Shown piece after piece: positions 1 through 7,931 of a DNA stretch of 42,507 bases. Position 1 is the first letter of the stretch. Each line of letters opens with the position of its first letter. The notes under the pieces were generated by a model. That model made no database searches, was not told the DNA's origin, and was given only the letters and a program-made list of their open reading frames with translations. Location of the stretch: assembly GCA_023150895.1 (NCBI GenBank), contig JAKLJY010000064.1, positions 1 to 42,507 on the forward strand. Direction: 5' to 3'. The position numbers and the translations under genes are program-made. Origin of the DNA: Myxococcota bacterium (GTDB lineage: Bacteria; Myxococcota_A; Bradymonadia; UBA7976; UBA1532).

Positions 1-72
1 TCACGGGCGGCGCGCCGGGGCGGAGCCGCACAGGGGTTGCGTGCGGCGCCTCGGGCACCCCGCGCGCCCCGG

Positions 73-88
73 CACGCCCACGGGCGTG
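73..88 (-). terminator. Short hairpin after the IgGFc-like lipoprotein gene
   Basis: A 7-bp perfect inverted repeat (CACGCCC / GGGCGTG, 2-nt spacer) begins six bases beyond the stop codon of the minus-strand gene at 94-2220. No T-run follows, so it is only terminator-like. The remaining first 72 bases of the window hold no gene I can support. Confidence 0.35.
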
Positions 89-93
89 GCCGC

Positions 94-2220
94 TCACCGC
101 TTGACCAGATCCAGCCCGCCCGTGAACGCGTAGCTGACCCAGTCGTCGTAGGCGTACACGACGATGCCGGTGCGCTGGTCGCCCGTGATCTGGTGCGGGC
201 CGTCGGCGAGCGGGGCGTGGACGTACACCCAGTCCTCGCCGAGCACGCGCTCGCCGCGGGCGAGGTCGACCGGCGCCCCGTCGAGCTCGATGTTCGCCCC
301 GACGGGGGCCACGATCGTCACGTAGTCACTGTGGTAGGTCGCGGGCGTCAGAAACGAGTAGGTGAACCGCAACTGCCGCTCCGGCGGGGGCAGGAAGATC
401 GCCGGATCACCGGCCTCGCCGCCGGGCAGAAGACCCGTGGAGGCCTCGCCGCTCATCACCCCGAGGACCGAGAAGGGGCGGTCGCCGGACACGCCGAACG
501 CGGCCCGCGAGCCGAACTCGCAGACGGCGCCCGGGGCCAGGGTGAAGCTGCGGCCGTCTCCCTCGATGAGCCCGGCGCAGTCCGGCACGCCGAGGAAGCC
601 GGGCGGGCTCGGATCGAGGGCTTCGAGGGGCACGCCGAGGGTGACGCGCGTCTCCTCCGCGGCGACGAACTTCCAGAACGTGGCCTCCGTCGCGAGCTGC
701 GGCGCCTGCGTGCGCAGCTTCGTCGGCGTCAGCAGGTAGCGGTCGCCCCACGTCTCGACGGGGAAGAGCTGCTCCTCCAGGTGGTCGCACGCCCCCTGCG
801 ACTGCGGGTAGAAGCTGCAGGTGTGCCCGGTGAACACGGCCACGGGGGCCGACGAGCGCACGCGGGCCCCCGAGAGGTCGACCCCGATGGGGTCCTGGTC
901 CGGCCCGCGAATCTGCGGGGGATCGCTGAGCAGGTCGAGGACCTCGCCGCGGCCGAGGGTGGCCTCGACCCGTCCGGCGGCCGCGTCGACCCGCACGCCC
1001 GCCCCGAGGCCGCCGGGTACGGGCAGCACGCCCGCCCCGCGCGGCAGCTCGATGGTCACCTGCGTCGCCTCCTGCGTGCCGATGAGGGTCAGCGTCGCGG
1101 GCAGGCCCTGCGGGTCCTCGAACTCGGGCGTCGGGCGGTCCGCCCAGGAGGGCACGCCGACGTTTACGTAGTCCGTCCCCAGCGCACCGACGGGCAGAAG
1201 CAGGCTGGCGTCGTTGGAGAAGCTGTAGTTGCAGCAGTACGGGCCGAACTGGTACGCGACCGCGGGCTCCGTCGTCGTGACGTGCCAGGCGTGCCGGCCG
1301 ATGCGGGAGACCTCGGTGGTGCCCCGGTTGGGGAAGAGCAACACGGCCAGCCCCCCGGGCGGAACCTCGAGGTTCTCGGCGCGGTCGAAGGCGCGGCTCG
1401 TCACGGCGCCGGCCGCGTCCCGGATCTCGGTCGCCACCGTGGCCGGGGGCACCTGCGCGAACAGGACCGGCGGGGTGATGCGGATCTCGGCGACCAGGGC
1501 CGCGAGCGCACCGGCGGCGTCGCGGGCCGTCACGCGCAGGGGGGCGTCGGCCCGCGGGTTGGCCACGACCACCCCGAGGGGCGCCTCGGGCGTGCCGCCG
1601 CCGGGCCACCAGGCGGCGTTGGGCAGGTCCGTCGCCAGAAACGCGCAGCCCTGGTAGCTGCGTCGCTCCTCGGCCACGGCGCAGGCGGCCGAGACGCACT
1701 CGCCCGGACCGCTGCAGCCGCCCCCGTCGGCGCAGGCCGCCTCGGCGACCCAGCCCTCGCCGGCCACGCAGCGGGCCGGCGTGCGCCCGTCGAGGCAGAT
1801 CCGCGTGTCGGGGACACAGGTCGCCGGATCGGGCAGACAGCGCCCCTCGCCGCCGAGACAGACGGTGCCCTCGGGGCAGAGCTCGACGGCGGTGCGGCCG
1901 TCTTCGCCGCAGACCACGACGGCGGGGCCGCCGGGCTCGACACAACCCCGCAGATCGGGCGAGCAGGGGGGCGCGGCGTCGGGGGTGGCGTCACCGACCA
2001 CCGGCCCGCCGAGGTCGACCAGGCCGAGATCCGTCGCGCCGCCCGTCGCGGGGCGGGCGTCGTCGAGGGCGGGTGAACCGCCCCGGGGACCCTGATCCGG
2101 CGTCACCGTGCCGCCCGCCGCCGGCGAACCGCCGCCGCCGTCCCCGCAGGCGCTCGTCAGCGCCCCCATGAGCGCGGCCACACGTGCGAGGCTTCGAGTC
2201 GTCGGCAGTGTCATCGGCAT
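94..2220 (-). CDS. Lipoprotein with IgGFc-binding-like domain
   Basis: 708-residue secreted protein. The start was placed at the ATG preceded by GGAGA five bases upstream rather than at an upstream alternative start. A basic n-region, hydrophobic stretch and Cys25 after LTSA give a lipoprotein signal (Thr at -3 is off consensus). A Gly/Pro-rich stalk follows, then a Cys-rich stretch (about residues 85-180) with repeated C-x(5-8)-C spacing. The remainder has the motifs typical of the IgGFc-binding-like N-terminal domain seen in many myxobacterial surface proteins: AYQFGPYCC, SNDASLLLP, VNVGVPSW. Family knowledge suggests adhesion or binding at the cell surface; the ligand is unknown. It lies 95 bases downstream of rtcB on the same strand. 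A TATCTT box at 2281-2286 could give it its own promoter, but I see no matching -35. Confidence 0.75.
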   Translation of the reverse strand: MPMTLPTTRSLARVAALMGALTSACGDGGGGSPAAGGTVTPDQGPRGGSPALDDARPATGGATDLGLVDLGGPVVGDATPDAAPPCSPDLRGCVEPGGPAVVVCGEDGRTAVELCPEGTVCLGGEGRCLPDPATCVPDTRICLDGRTPARCVAGEGWVAEAACADGGGCSGPGECVSAACAVAEERRSYQGCAFLATDLPNAAWWPGGGTPEAPLGVVVANPRADAPLRVTARDAAGALAALVAEIRITPPVLFAQVPPATVATEIRDAAGAVTSRAFDRAENLEVPPGGLAVLLFPNRGTTEVSRIGRHAWHVTTTEPAVAYQFGPYCCNYSFSNDASLLLPVGALGTDYVNVGVPSWADRPTPEFEDPQGLPATLTLIGTQEATQVTIELPRGAGVLPVPGGLGAGVRVDAAAGRVEATLGRGEVLDLLSDPPQIRGPDQDPIGVDLSGARVRSSAPVAVFTGHTCSFYPQSQGACDHLEEQLFPVETWGDRYLLTPTKLRTQAPQLATEATFWKFVAAEETRVTLGVPLEALDPSPPGFLGVPDCAGLIEGDGRSFTLAPGAVCEFGSRAAFGVSGDRPFSVLGVMSGEASTGLLPGGEAGDPAIFLPPPERQLRFTYSFLTPATYHSDYVTIVAPVGANIELDGAPVDLARGERVLGEDWVYVHAPLADGPHQITGDQRTGIVVYAYDDWVSYAFTGGLDLVKR

Positions 2221-2314
2221 TGGCTCTCCACGGGTTTCGGTACGCGAACGAGACCGCCGACGCGCGACGCCGGCCGGCCGAAGATACACGATCCCCCGCG
2301 GCCGGGCCGCCCGC

Positions 2315-3745
2315 TCACGCCTTGAAGGTCATGAGCGGACGAGTCCGGGCCACGGGGGCGGCGATGCCCGCGCGGACCTGCACGTCCACCACCGGGCCGA
2401 TGTCTTTGTAGGCCGCGGGGGCCTCCTCGCGCAGCCGCTCGGGCCGCAGGGTGATGCACTCCACCCCGGTCAGCCCGAGCCCGGCGTCGTCGTCACAGCA
2501 ATGCACCATGTCGTTGCGCGTCTTCGCCCGCCCGGCCCCGTGCGAGGCCGAGCACGCGAAGCGGGGATTCCCGAGCCCTTCGAGCACGTACGAGGGATGC
2601 CCCATCGACCCGGGGATCAGCACCGGCTGACCCGCGTGGGCCGGCGTGGCGCCCTTGCGGTGCACGTTGAGGCCGTTCTCCCGGAACACGATGTTGTGCG
2701 GCACGTCGAAGACCAGGGGCATCGCCAGCTCGGCGCCGAAGACCTCGCGCATGCGCAGACGCACGATCTCGGCCAGGAGCAGCCGGTTGACGAAGCCGTA
2801 GTTCGCGGCGGTCTGCATGGCGGTCAGGTACTCGGCCGCCGCCGCGCCGACGAGCGGGAAGAGCCCGCTCTCCGGGTGGCGGTGGGTCGGCGGCCAGGCC
2901 TCGCGCGCCTTGTCGTTCCAGCGACGACCGACGTAGACGCCCACCCCGCGGGAGCCCGAGTGGATCATGCACGCGATCTGTCCCGCCTTCAGACCCAGAG
3001 ACCAGGCCCGGCGGCGGTCCAGCAGCGTGTCGACCACCTGAAACTCCACGAAGTGATTGCCGCCGCCGACCGTGGCCAGCCCGCCGTCGCGCAGGGTCTC
3101 GTCCCGGCCCGGCAGCAGGCCGGGCGGCGCCCAGTCGAGCGCGCCGGCGTAGCTGCCGAGGTCGTAGATGGCCTCCGTCTCGCGCTCGATCTGATCGAAA
3201 TCAGACCGCGCGAGCTGACCGCGCGGCGCGGTGCGCGTCGCGGCCGTGAAGCCCATCACACCGTCCCGGAACAGCGCCGCCATCGACGCACCCTTCAGGG
3301 GCAGATCGCGGGTGCCGAGCAGCAGGTCGCCCTTCAGGCGGGTCGTGAGTTCATGCTTCTTCTCCATGAAGGCGTCGAGGGTGAGATCCGCCACGTGCAG
3401 GCGCATCCCGCAGTTGATGTCGGTGCCGATGGCTTCGCACAGCACCATGTCCGGGGGGGTGACGACGACGGCGCCGACCGGCACGACGTCCCCGGGATGG
3501 AAATCCGGCGTGGCACACGCCCGCAACACACGATGCCCGTCGGGGTGAGTGGCCCCGGCGAACGCCATGAGCTGCGCGAGCGCCTTGCCCTCGATCGGAA
3601 ACCCGTCGGGCAGCAAGACCTCCGCCGCCACGCCGTCGGGCGTGTCGGTGCGCGACACATGCCAGGTCTGATCGCGGCGCGTGACCGCGAGACCCTGCCT
3701 GGACAGGGCCTTGAAGACTCGAGAATACACGGCTGCAAATCCCAT
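2315..3745 (-). CDS. rtcB: RNA-splicing ligase RtcB
   Basis: 476 residues, a normal length for RtcB, which joins 2',3'-cyclic phosphate and 5'-OH RNA ends using GTP and Mn2+ during RNA repair or tRNA splicing in the cytoplasm. Seen in the protein: the metal-binding block GTDINCGMR (Asp109, Cys112), GGGNHFVEF (227-235), HSGSRG (262-267), HRKGATPA, and SASHGAGR whose His402 corresponds to the guanylylated histidine of the family. No RNA cyclase RtcA, archease or RtcR regulator gene is adjacent, so the usual repair operon is absent here. The start ATG has only a weak ribosome site, but it sits behind a strong promoter and an approximately 85-base leader, which is unusual among genes of this window. 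Confidence 0.95.
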   Translation of the reverse strand: MGFAAVYSRVFKALSRQGLAVTRRDQTWHVSRTDTPDGVAAEVLLPDGFPIEGKALAQLMAFAGATHPDGHRVLRACATPDFHPGDVVPVGAVVVTPPDMVLCEAIGTDINCGMRLHVADLTLDAFMEKKHELTTRLKGDLLLGTRDLPLKGASMAALFRDGVMGFTAATRTAPRGQLARSDFDQIERETEAIYDLGSYAGALDWAPPGLLPGRDETLRDGGLATVGGGNHFVEFQVVDTLLDRRRAWSLGLKAGQIACMIHSGSRGVGVYVGRRWNDKAREAWPPTHRHPESGLFPLVGAAAAEYLTAMQTAANYGFVNRLLLAEIVRLRMREVFGAELAMPLVFDVPHNIVFRENGLNVHRKGATPAHAGQPVLIPGSMGHPSYVLEGLGNPRFACSASHGAGRAKTRNDMVHCCDDDAGLGLTGVECITLRPERLREEAPAAYKDIGPVVDVQVRAGIAAPVARTRPLMTFKA

Positions 3746-3836
3746 GCTGTGCCCCGCGCGTCGCGCGGAGCCGGGTCCGAGTTCGGAGTACCAGGGCCCG
3801 ATGATCAGCAGCCGTGTGGGCTCATCGGTGCGACGA

Positions 3837-3865
3837 AAGCTAGTGAGTCATCGCAAATGTGTCAA
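3837..3865 (-). promoter_or_regulatory. rtcB promoter
   Basis: On the minus strand a perfect -35 TTGACA (complement of 3860-3865), a 17-bp spacer and -10 TAGCTT (complement of 3837-3842). Transcription would begin near 3829, leaving an approximately 85-base untranslated leader before rtcB. It is the best sigma-70-type match in the window. Confidence 0.75.
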
Positions 3866-3916
3866 GGGTGACCGCGCAATCCCACACTCGACCGTGTCGG
3901 CCCCCGAACGCGGGCA

Positions 3917-3945
3917 TCGACCCCCGTCGGCGGCCGGCGTAAGGT
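3917..3945 (+). promoter_or_regulatory. Leaderless promoter of the M20 peptidase gene
   Basis: TCGACC (3917-3922), 17 bp, TAAGGT (3940-3945), then only 7 bases to the ATG at 3953. The geometry places the transcription start at or next to the start codon, so the mRNA is probably leaderless. Divergent from the rtcB promoter. Confidence 0.6.
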
Positions 3946-3952
3946 ACGCCCC

Positions 3953-5317
3953 ATGTCGACACACCCCCTCGTCTCGCGCATCGACTGGTCCCTCGAGGGC
4001 CCCACCGCCCTCGAGCTGCTGCGCACGCTGCTGCGCTTCGACACCACGAACCCGCCGGGCAACGAGCACGCCTGCGCCTCGTTCCTGGCCGACACCCTGG
4101 CCGACGAGGGGCTCGAACCCGAGGTGCTCTCGCCGGGGCCGGGGCGCGGCAACGTCGTCGTGCGCCTGAAGGGCACGGGCGAGAAGCCCCCGTTGCTGCT
4201 CGGCGCCCACCTCGACGTCGTGCCGGCCGATCCCGAGCGGTGGTCGCACCCGCCCTTCGGGGCGGAGATCCATGGCGGCTACCTCTACGGCCGCGGCGCC
4301 ATCGACATGAAGAACATGGCGGCGATGAGCGCCACGACGCTGATCCTGCTCGCCCGGGCCGGCGTGAAGCCGAAGCGCGACGTCATTTTCGCCGGCGTGG
4401 CCGACGAAGAGGTCGGCTGCGACCACGGCAGCGGCTGGCTGGTGGACCACCATGCCGACAAGGTGCGGGCGGAGTACGCGCTCGGCGAGCTCGGCGGTTT
4501 CACGCTGCACCTCAACGGCCGCACGTTCTACCCGGTGCAGGTGGCCGAGAAGGGCATCTGCTGGATCCGCGCCAAGGTCCGGGGCAAGCCGGGGCACGGC
4601 AGCATCCCGACGGCCGAGAACGCCACGGTGCGGCTCGCCGAGGCCATCGCGCGCATCGGCCGCGGGCGCATGCCGCTGCACGTCTCGCAGCCCGTCCGGC
4701 GCTTCGTCGAGGCCCTCGCCGCCCATCAGCCGGTGCCGGCGAAGCAGGTGCTGCCCCTCTTGCTGCACCGCGCCACGGCCCAGACGGTGCTCGACAAGGT
4801 CATGCCCGATCGCGCGTCGGCCAACGTCTTCAGCGCGCTGTTGCGCAACACCATCAGTCCGACGGTCCTGCGGGCGGGGAGCAAGACGAACGTCATCCCC
4901 GGCGAAGCGACGGCCGAGCTCGACGGCCGCATCGCCCTCGGCTCGTCGGCCACCGAGTTGCTCGCCGAGCTGCGCGCCCTGAGCGGCCCGGACCTCGAGT
5001 TCGAAGTGATCAAGGAGGCCCCGCCCACGGAGACGAGCCCGGACACCGAGGTCTTCCGTACCATCGGCGAGACGGTGCGCGACCACGATCCCAACGGCAT
5101 CCCCATCCCCTACGTCATCCCCGGCTTCACGGACGCGAAGTCCTGGTCGCGCCTGGGGACGCGTTGTTACGGCTTCAGCCCCGTGCGCTTCGACCCGACA
5201 CACGACATCAAGTTCTCGGAGCTCTATCACGGCGACGACGAGCGCATCCCCGTGGATGGCTTCCAGTTCGGCCTGAAGATGCTCTTCGACGCGGTCTGCC
5301 GCATCGCCAGCGCCTGA
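3953..5317 (+). CDS. M20 family metallopeptidase (ArgE/DapE/CPG2-like)
   Basis: 454-residue cytoplasmic zinc hydrolase of the M20 family, which cleaves N-acyl amino acids or short peptides. No signal peptide. The di-zinc site is complete: GAHLDVVPAD (His86, Asp88), GRGAIDMKN (bridging Asp118), DEEVG (catalytic Glu152, Glu153), GELGG (Glu179), and a C-terminal His426 in LYHGDDERIP. The dimerisation-domain signature GKPGHGS is present. The conserved set supports an active enzyme, but the substrate cannot be read from sequence; ArgE, DapE and carboxypeptidase types share these residues, and no arginine or lysine biosynthesis genes are nearby. Probably a peptidase or aminoacylase for scavenging. 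Leaderless promoter directly upstream. Confidence 0.9.
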   Translation: MSTHPLVSRIDWSLEGPTALELLRTLLRFDTTNPPGNEHACASFLADTLADEGLEPEVLSPGPGRGNVVVRLKGTGEKPPLLLGAHLDVVPADPERWSHPPFGAEIHGGYLYGRGAIDMKNMAAMSATTLILLARAGVKPKRDVIFAGVADEEVGCDHGSGWLVDHHADKVRAEYALGELGGFTLHLNGRTFYPVQVAEKGICWIRAKVRGKPGHGSIPTAENATVRLAEAIARIGRGRMPLHVSQPVRRFVEALAAHQPVPAKQVLPLLLHRATAQTVLDKVMPDRASANVFSALLRNTISPTVLRAGSKTNVIPGEATAELDGRIALGSSATELLAELRALSGPDLEFEVIKEAPPTETSPDTEVFRTIGETVRDHDPNGIPIPYVIPGFTDAKSWSRLGTRCYGFSPVRFDPTHDIKFSELYHGDDERIPVDGFQFGLKMLFDAVCRIASA

Positions 5318-5404
5318 CCGGTTCGCCGCCGCTGGAGATTCGCGCCGCGGTCCGTCATGCTTCGACTTCTCACGGCCCCCGTGCCCTATGGAAAGGACCC
5401 CGCC

Positions 5405-5467
5405 ATGACTGTCACCCACACCGGACACGGAATCGCGGGGCGAGCCCTTCCCATCGCCGGTCGCTGA
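5405..5467 (+). CDS. Possible 20-residue leader peptide upstream of rsgA
   Basis: A very short frame (begins MTVTHTGHGI) with a strong ribosome site GGAAAGGA (5390-5397) seven bases before its ATG. It lies in the 235-base gap between the peptidase gene and rsgA. The product is not recognised. The good ribosome site, rather than the coding content, is the reason for listing it; it could be a leader peptide, a small protein or a chance frame. The following hairpin at 5522-5538 makes a regulatory role imaginable. Confidence 0.25.
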   Translation: MTVTHTGHGIAGRALPIAGR

Positions 5468-5521
5468 ACGCCGGCACGTTCGCTCTCCCCGCACTCGACG
5501 TCACGAGACGTTCACCGCGCT

Positions 5522-5538
5522 GGGGTCGTGACGACCCC
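5522..5538 (+). promoter_or_regulatory. Hairpin abutting the rsgA ribosome site
   Basis: Perfect 7-bp stem GGGGTCG / CGACCCC with loop TGA, ending immediately before the ribosome site GGGAGAG (5539-5545) of rsgA. It could be a translational control element or a weak terminator; only the structure is seen. Confidence 0.35.
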
Positions 5539-5552
5539 GGGAGAGATTCACA

Positions 5553-6668
5553 TTGTGTTTCAATGACTTCGACGCGCTCGCCCCGCTGGGGTTCGACGCG
5601 TTCTTCGAGGCGGGGCGCGTCGCGTGCGTCGCCGCCGATGCCGACGTTTCTGCCGAGCCGGCCGAACGGCCCGACCTGACCACCGCCCGCGTCTGCGCCG
5701 CCCACCGCGACGCGTTCGACCTGATGACCGCGCCGGACGCGCCCGTCGTGCCGGCGCGGCTGCCCGGCGCCTGGCGCCTCGACCACGGCCCGGAGGCGCT
5801 GCCGACGGTGGGCGATTGGGTGCTCTGCGAGCGCCCGCCGCAGGGTGAGCTGGCCGTCGTCCGCCACGTCCTGCCCCGCCGCAGCCTCTTCGTTCGACGC
5901 GCCGCCGGCGGACGCGAGGCGCCGCAGTCGGTCGCCGCCAACGTCGACACCGTCTTCCTCGTCAGCGGCCTCGACGGGGACCTCAACCCCCGTCGGCTGC
6001 ACCGCTACCTGGCGCAGCTCCACGACTCGGGCGCGCGCGCCGTGCTCGTGCTCAACAAGGCCGACGACCTCGCCACGGCCGGATCGGGCGTCGAGGCGCT
6101 CGGGGCGCTGGCCGAGCGCTGGCCCGTGCACCCCGTCAGCGCGTTGCACGACACCGGCCTCGACGCGCTGGCCCCCTACCTCGAACCCGGGCGAACGCTG
6201 GCCCTCGTGGGCTCGTCCGGGGTCGGCAAGTCGACGCTGGCCAATCGGTTGCTCGGCCACGACCGGCAGGCGACGGGGGGCGTGCGGGCCCACGACGCGC
6301 GCGGCCGCCACACGACGTCGCGGCGCGAACTCTTCCGCTTGCCGGGAGGCGCCCTGCTCCTCGACACGCCGGGCATGCGCAGCCTGGGACTCTGGGACGC
6401 GGAGGCCGGCGTCGCGGCCGTCTTCGACGACGTCGACGCCCTGGCCGGCGGCTGCCGCTTCGCCGATTGCCGCCACGAGGGCGAGCCCGGGTGCGCCCTG
6501 GCGGCGGCCGTCGAGGATGGAACGCTCGCACCCGAGCGCCTCGCCGAGTGGGCCGCCCTGCGCCGCGAGGCGGCCTTCGAGGCGCGCAAGAACGACCGTC
6601 TGCTGATGGAGGCGCACCGCCGGCTCTGGAAGTCGCGCAGCAAGGCCGCACGCAAGATGCGCGATTGA
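5553..6668 (+). CDS. rsgA: Ribosome small-subunit-dependent GTPase RsgA
   Basis: 371 residues. RsgA is a circularly permuted GTPase that checks late 30S ribosome assembly. The order of motifs shows the permutation: G4 NKAD (168-171) and SAL (196-198) precede the P-loop GSSGVGKS (220-227) and G3 DTPG (271-274). The C-terminal zinc knuckle is complete (Cys301, Cys306, His308, Cys314), followed by a basic helical tail that contacts rRNA in the family. An OB-fold region precedes the G domain. No in-frame ATG lies near the N-terminus; I start at TTG because GGGAGAG sits 7-8 bases upstream and the family alignment of the N-terminal domain requires it. A hairpin and a tiny ORF lie in the leader. Confidence 0.93.
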   Translation: MCFNDFDALAPLGFDAFFEAGRVACVAADADVSAEPAERPDLTTARVCAAHRDAFDLMTAPDAPVVPARLPGAWRLDHGPEALPTVGDWVLCERPPQGELAVVRHVLPRRSLFVRRAAGGREAPQSVAANVDTVFLVSGLDGDLNPRRLHRYLAQLHDSGARAVLVLNKADDLATAGSGVEALGALAERWPVHPVSALHDTGLDALAPYLEPGRTLALVGSSGVGKSTLANRLLGHDRQATGGVRAHDARGRHTTSRRELFRLPGGALLLDTPGMRSLGLWDAEAGVAAVFDDVDALAGGCRFADCRHEGEPGCALAAAVEDGTLAPERLAEWAALRREAAFEARKNDRLLMEAHRRLWKSRSKAARKMRD

Positions 6669-6769
6669 GATGACATGGCCCGACCGGCGCCGCCGGTGGA
6701 CCGCCTCGCGCGCGCCCGTGACAGGGAAACTCTACACGAACCAAGGATACAACCGGACGCAGACCCGCG

Positions 6770-6775
6770 TATGGT
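6770..6775 (+). promoter_or_regulatory. -10 box of the desaturase gene (leaderless)
   Basis: TATGGT lies six bases before the ATG at 6782. No convincing -35 is visible at 16-18 bp. The spacing matches the leaderless pattern seen at other genes here. A small 6-bp hairpin (6683-6697) upstream may terminate rsgA. Confidence 0.45.
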
Positions 6776-6781
6776 GGCGGT

Positions 6782-7894
6782 ATGACCAGCCTCACCTCCG
6801 CCGATGTCCGGGAATTGCGCGAAGCCCTCGAAGCGAGCGGAGCATTCGAGCGTGACTCGGGGCCCGCCTGGCGCCGCTTCTTCGTGCTGCTCGTCGTCGG
6901 CGGCGTCCTGGGCGCGGTCGCCGTGCAGGGACCCCTCTGGCTCTCCTGCCTGACGCTGCCGCTGGCCTCGCTGGCGCTGACGGTGGCGGCCCTCTATGGA
7001 CACGAGGGCGGTCACAAGAGCCTCTCGCGCAGCGCGACGGAGAACAGCCTCATGCTGCACCTCGCGTTCCCGCTCCTCGGGGGGTTGGGGGCGATGTACT
7101 GGTCTCACAAGCACAACGTCCGGCACCATGGTTACCCCAACGTCGTCGGGGCGACGCTCAAGGGGTCGGACCTCCAGGCGAGTGATCCGGACCTCGACCT
7201 CTGGCCGATGGCCTCATCGAAGGTCGACTACGACGCCGCCGGCCCGGTGCGCCGCCTCTTTCACCGCTACTGCCAGGGGTACTGCTTCTGGCCGCTGACG
7301 GCGCTGCTCGTCTTCGCAATGCGCGTGCAGAGCCTGCAGTATCTCTACGGTCGCATCCGGGCCCGGGGGATGGAACGCGCCGTGGCCCTCGATCTGGCTG
7401 CCCTCGGGGGACACTACCTCTGCTGGATCGTTCTCCCCGGCCTCGCCTTCGGGTTCGTGCCGACGGTGACGTTCTACGTCGCGTTGTGGATGTTCTCGGG
7501 CCTGTACCTCGCGGCGATCTTCGTCGGTGCGCACTTCGGCATGCCCGTCTTCCTCAGCCCGGGGGATCCGTGGAGCCTTCAGTTGCGCACGACCCGCAAC
7601 CTGCGCCTGCCGCGCTGGGCCGCCTGGGCGATGGTCGGGCTCGATCATCAGGTGGAACACCATCTGTTTCCGCGCATGGCGCACGCCCGCATGCCCGCCG
7701 CCGCACGGATCGTGCACGAGTGGGCGGCCCGCAAGGGTGTACCCCACGAGTCGATGGGCTTCGGTCACGCCCTCGTCGAGGCGACCCGATTCATGCATTC
7801 GGCCTGGCGCGAGGTCCCCATCGCCGGCGCCGCCGTCGACGCGGACGCCGACGCGACAGGCGAGGCGGGGTCGCCTGCGACCGCGACGGTGTGA
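6782..7894 (+). CDS. Membrane fatty acid desaturase
   Basis: 370-residue integral membrane di-iron desaturase of the FA_desaturase type 1 superfamily, introducing double bonds into acyl chains with O2 and an electron donor. All histidine clusters are present: HEGGH (74-78), HKHNVRHH (109-116) and HQVEHH (289-294). Hydrophobic segments lie around 33-72, 91-105, 175-190 and 210-262, consistent with two pairs of helices around the histidine boxes. There is no fused cytochrome b5 domain, so an external electron carrier is needed. The HQVEHH form is typical of front-end or sphingolipid-type and bacterial delta desaturases, but regioselectivity cannot be told. The Ala/Asp-rich C-terminal tail is probably disordered. 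Confidence 0.9.
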   Translation: MTSLTSADVRELREALEASGAFERDSGPAWRRFFVLLVVGGVLGAVAVQGPLWLSCLTLPLASLALTVAALYGHEGGHKSLSRSATENSLMLHLAFPLLGGLGAMYWSHKHNVRHHGYPNVVGATLKGSDLQASDPDLDLWPMASSKVDYDAAGPVRRLFHRYCQGYCFWPLTALLVFAMRVQSLQYLYGRIRARGMERAVALDLAALGGHYLCWIVLPGLAFGFVPTVTFYVALWMFSGLYLAAIFVGAHFGMPVFLSPGDPWSLQLRTTRNLRLPRWAAWAMVGLDHQVEHHLFPRMAHARMPAAARIVHEWAARKGVPHESMGFGHALVEATRFMHSAWREVPIAGAAVDADADATGEAGSPATATV

Positions 7895-7898
7895 GCCG

Positions 7899-7931
7899 CC
7901 GACCCCCCGTTCGACGGCACGGCGGGGTCGG
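7899..7931. terminator. Bidirectional hairpin between convergent stops
   Basis: CCGACCCC (7899-7906) pairs with GGGGTCGG (7924-7931), extendable by CCG/CGG with one bulge. The desaturase TGA (7892-7894) and the complement of the opposite gene's stop (7932-7934) flank the stem, so one structure serves both genes. Confidence 0.6.
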
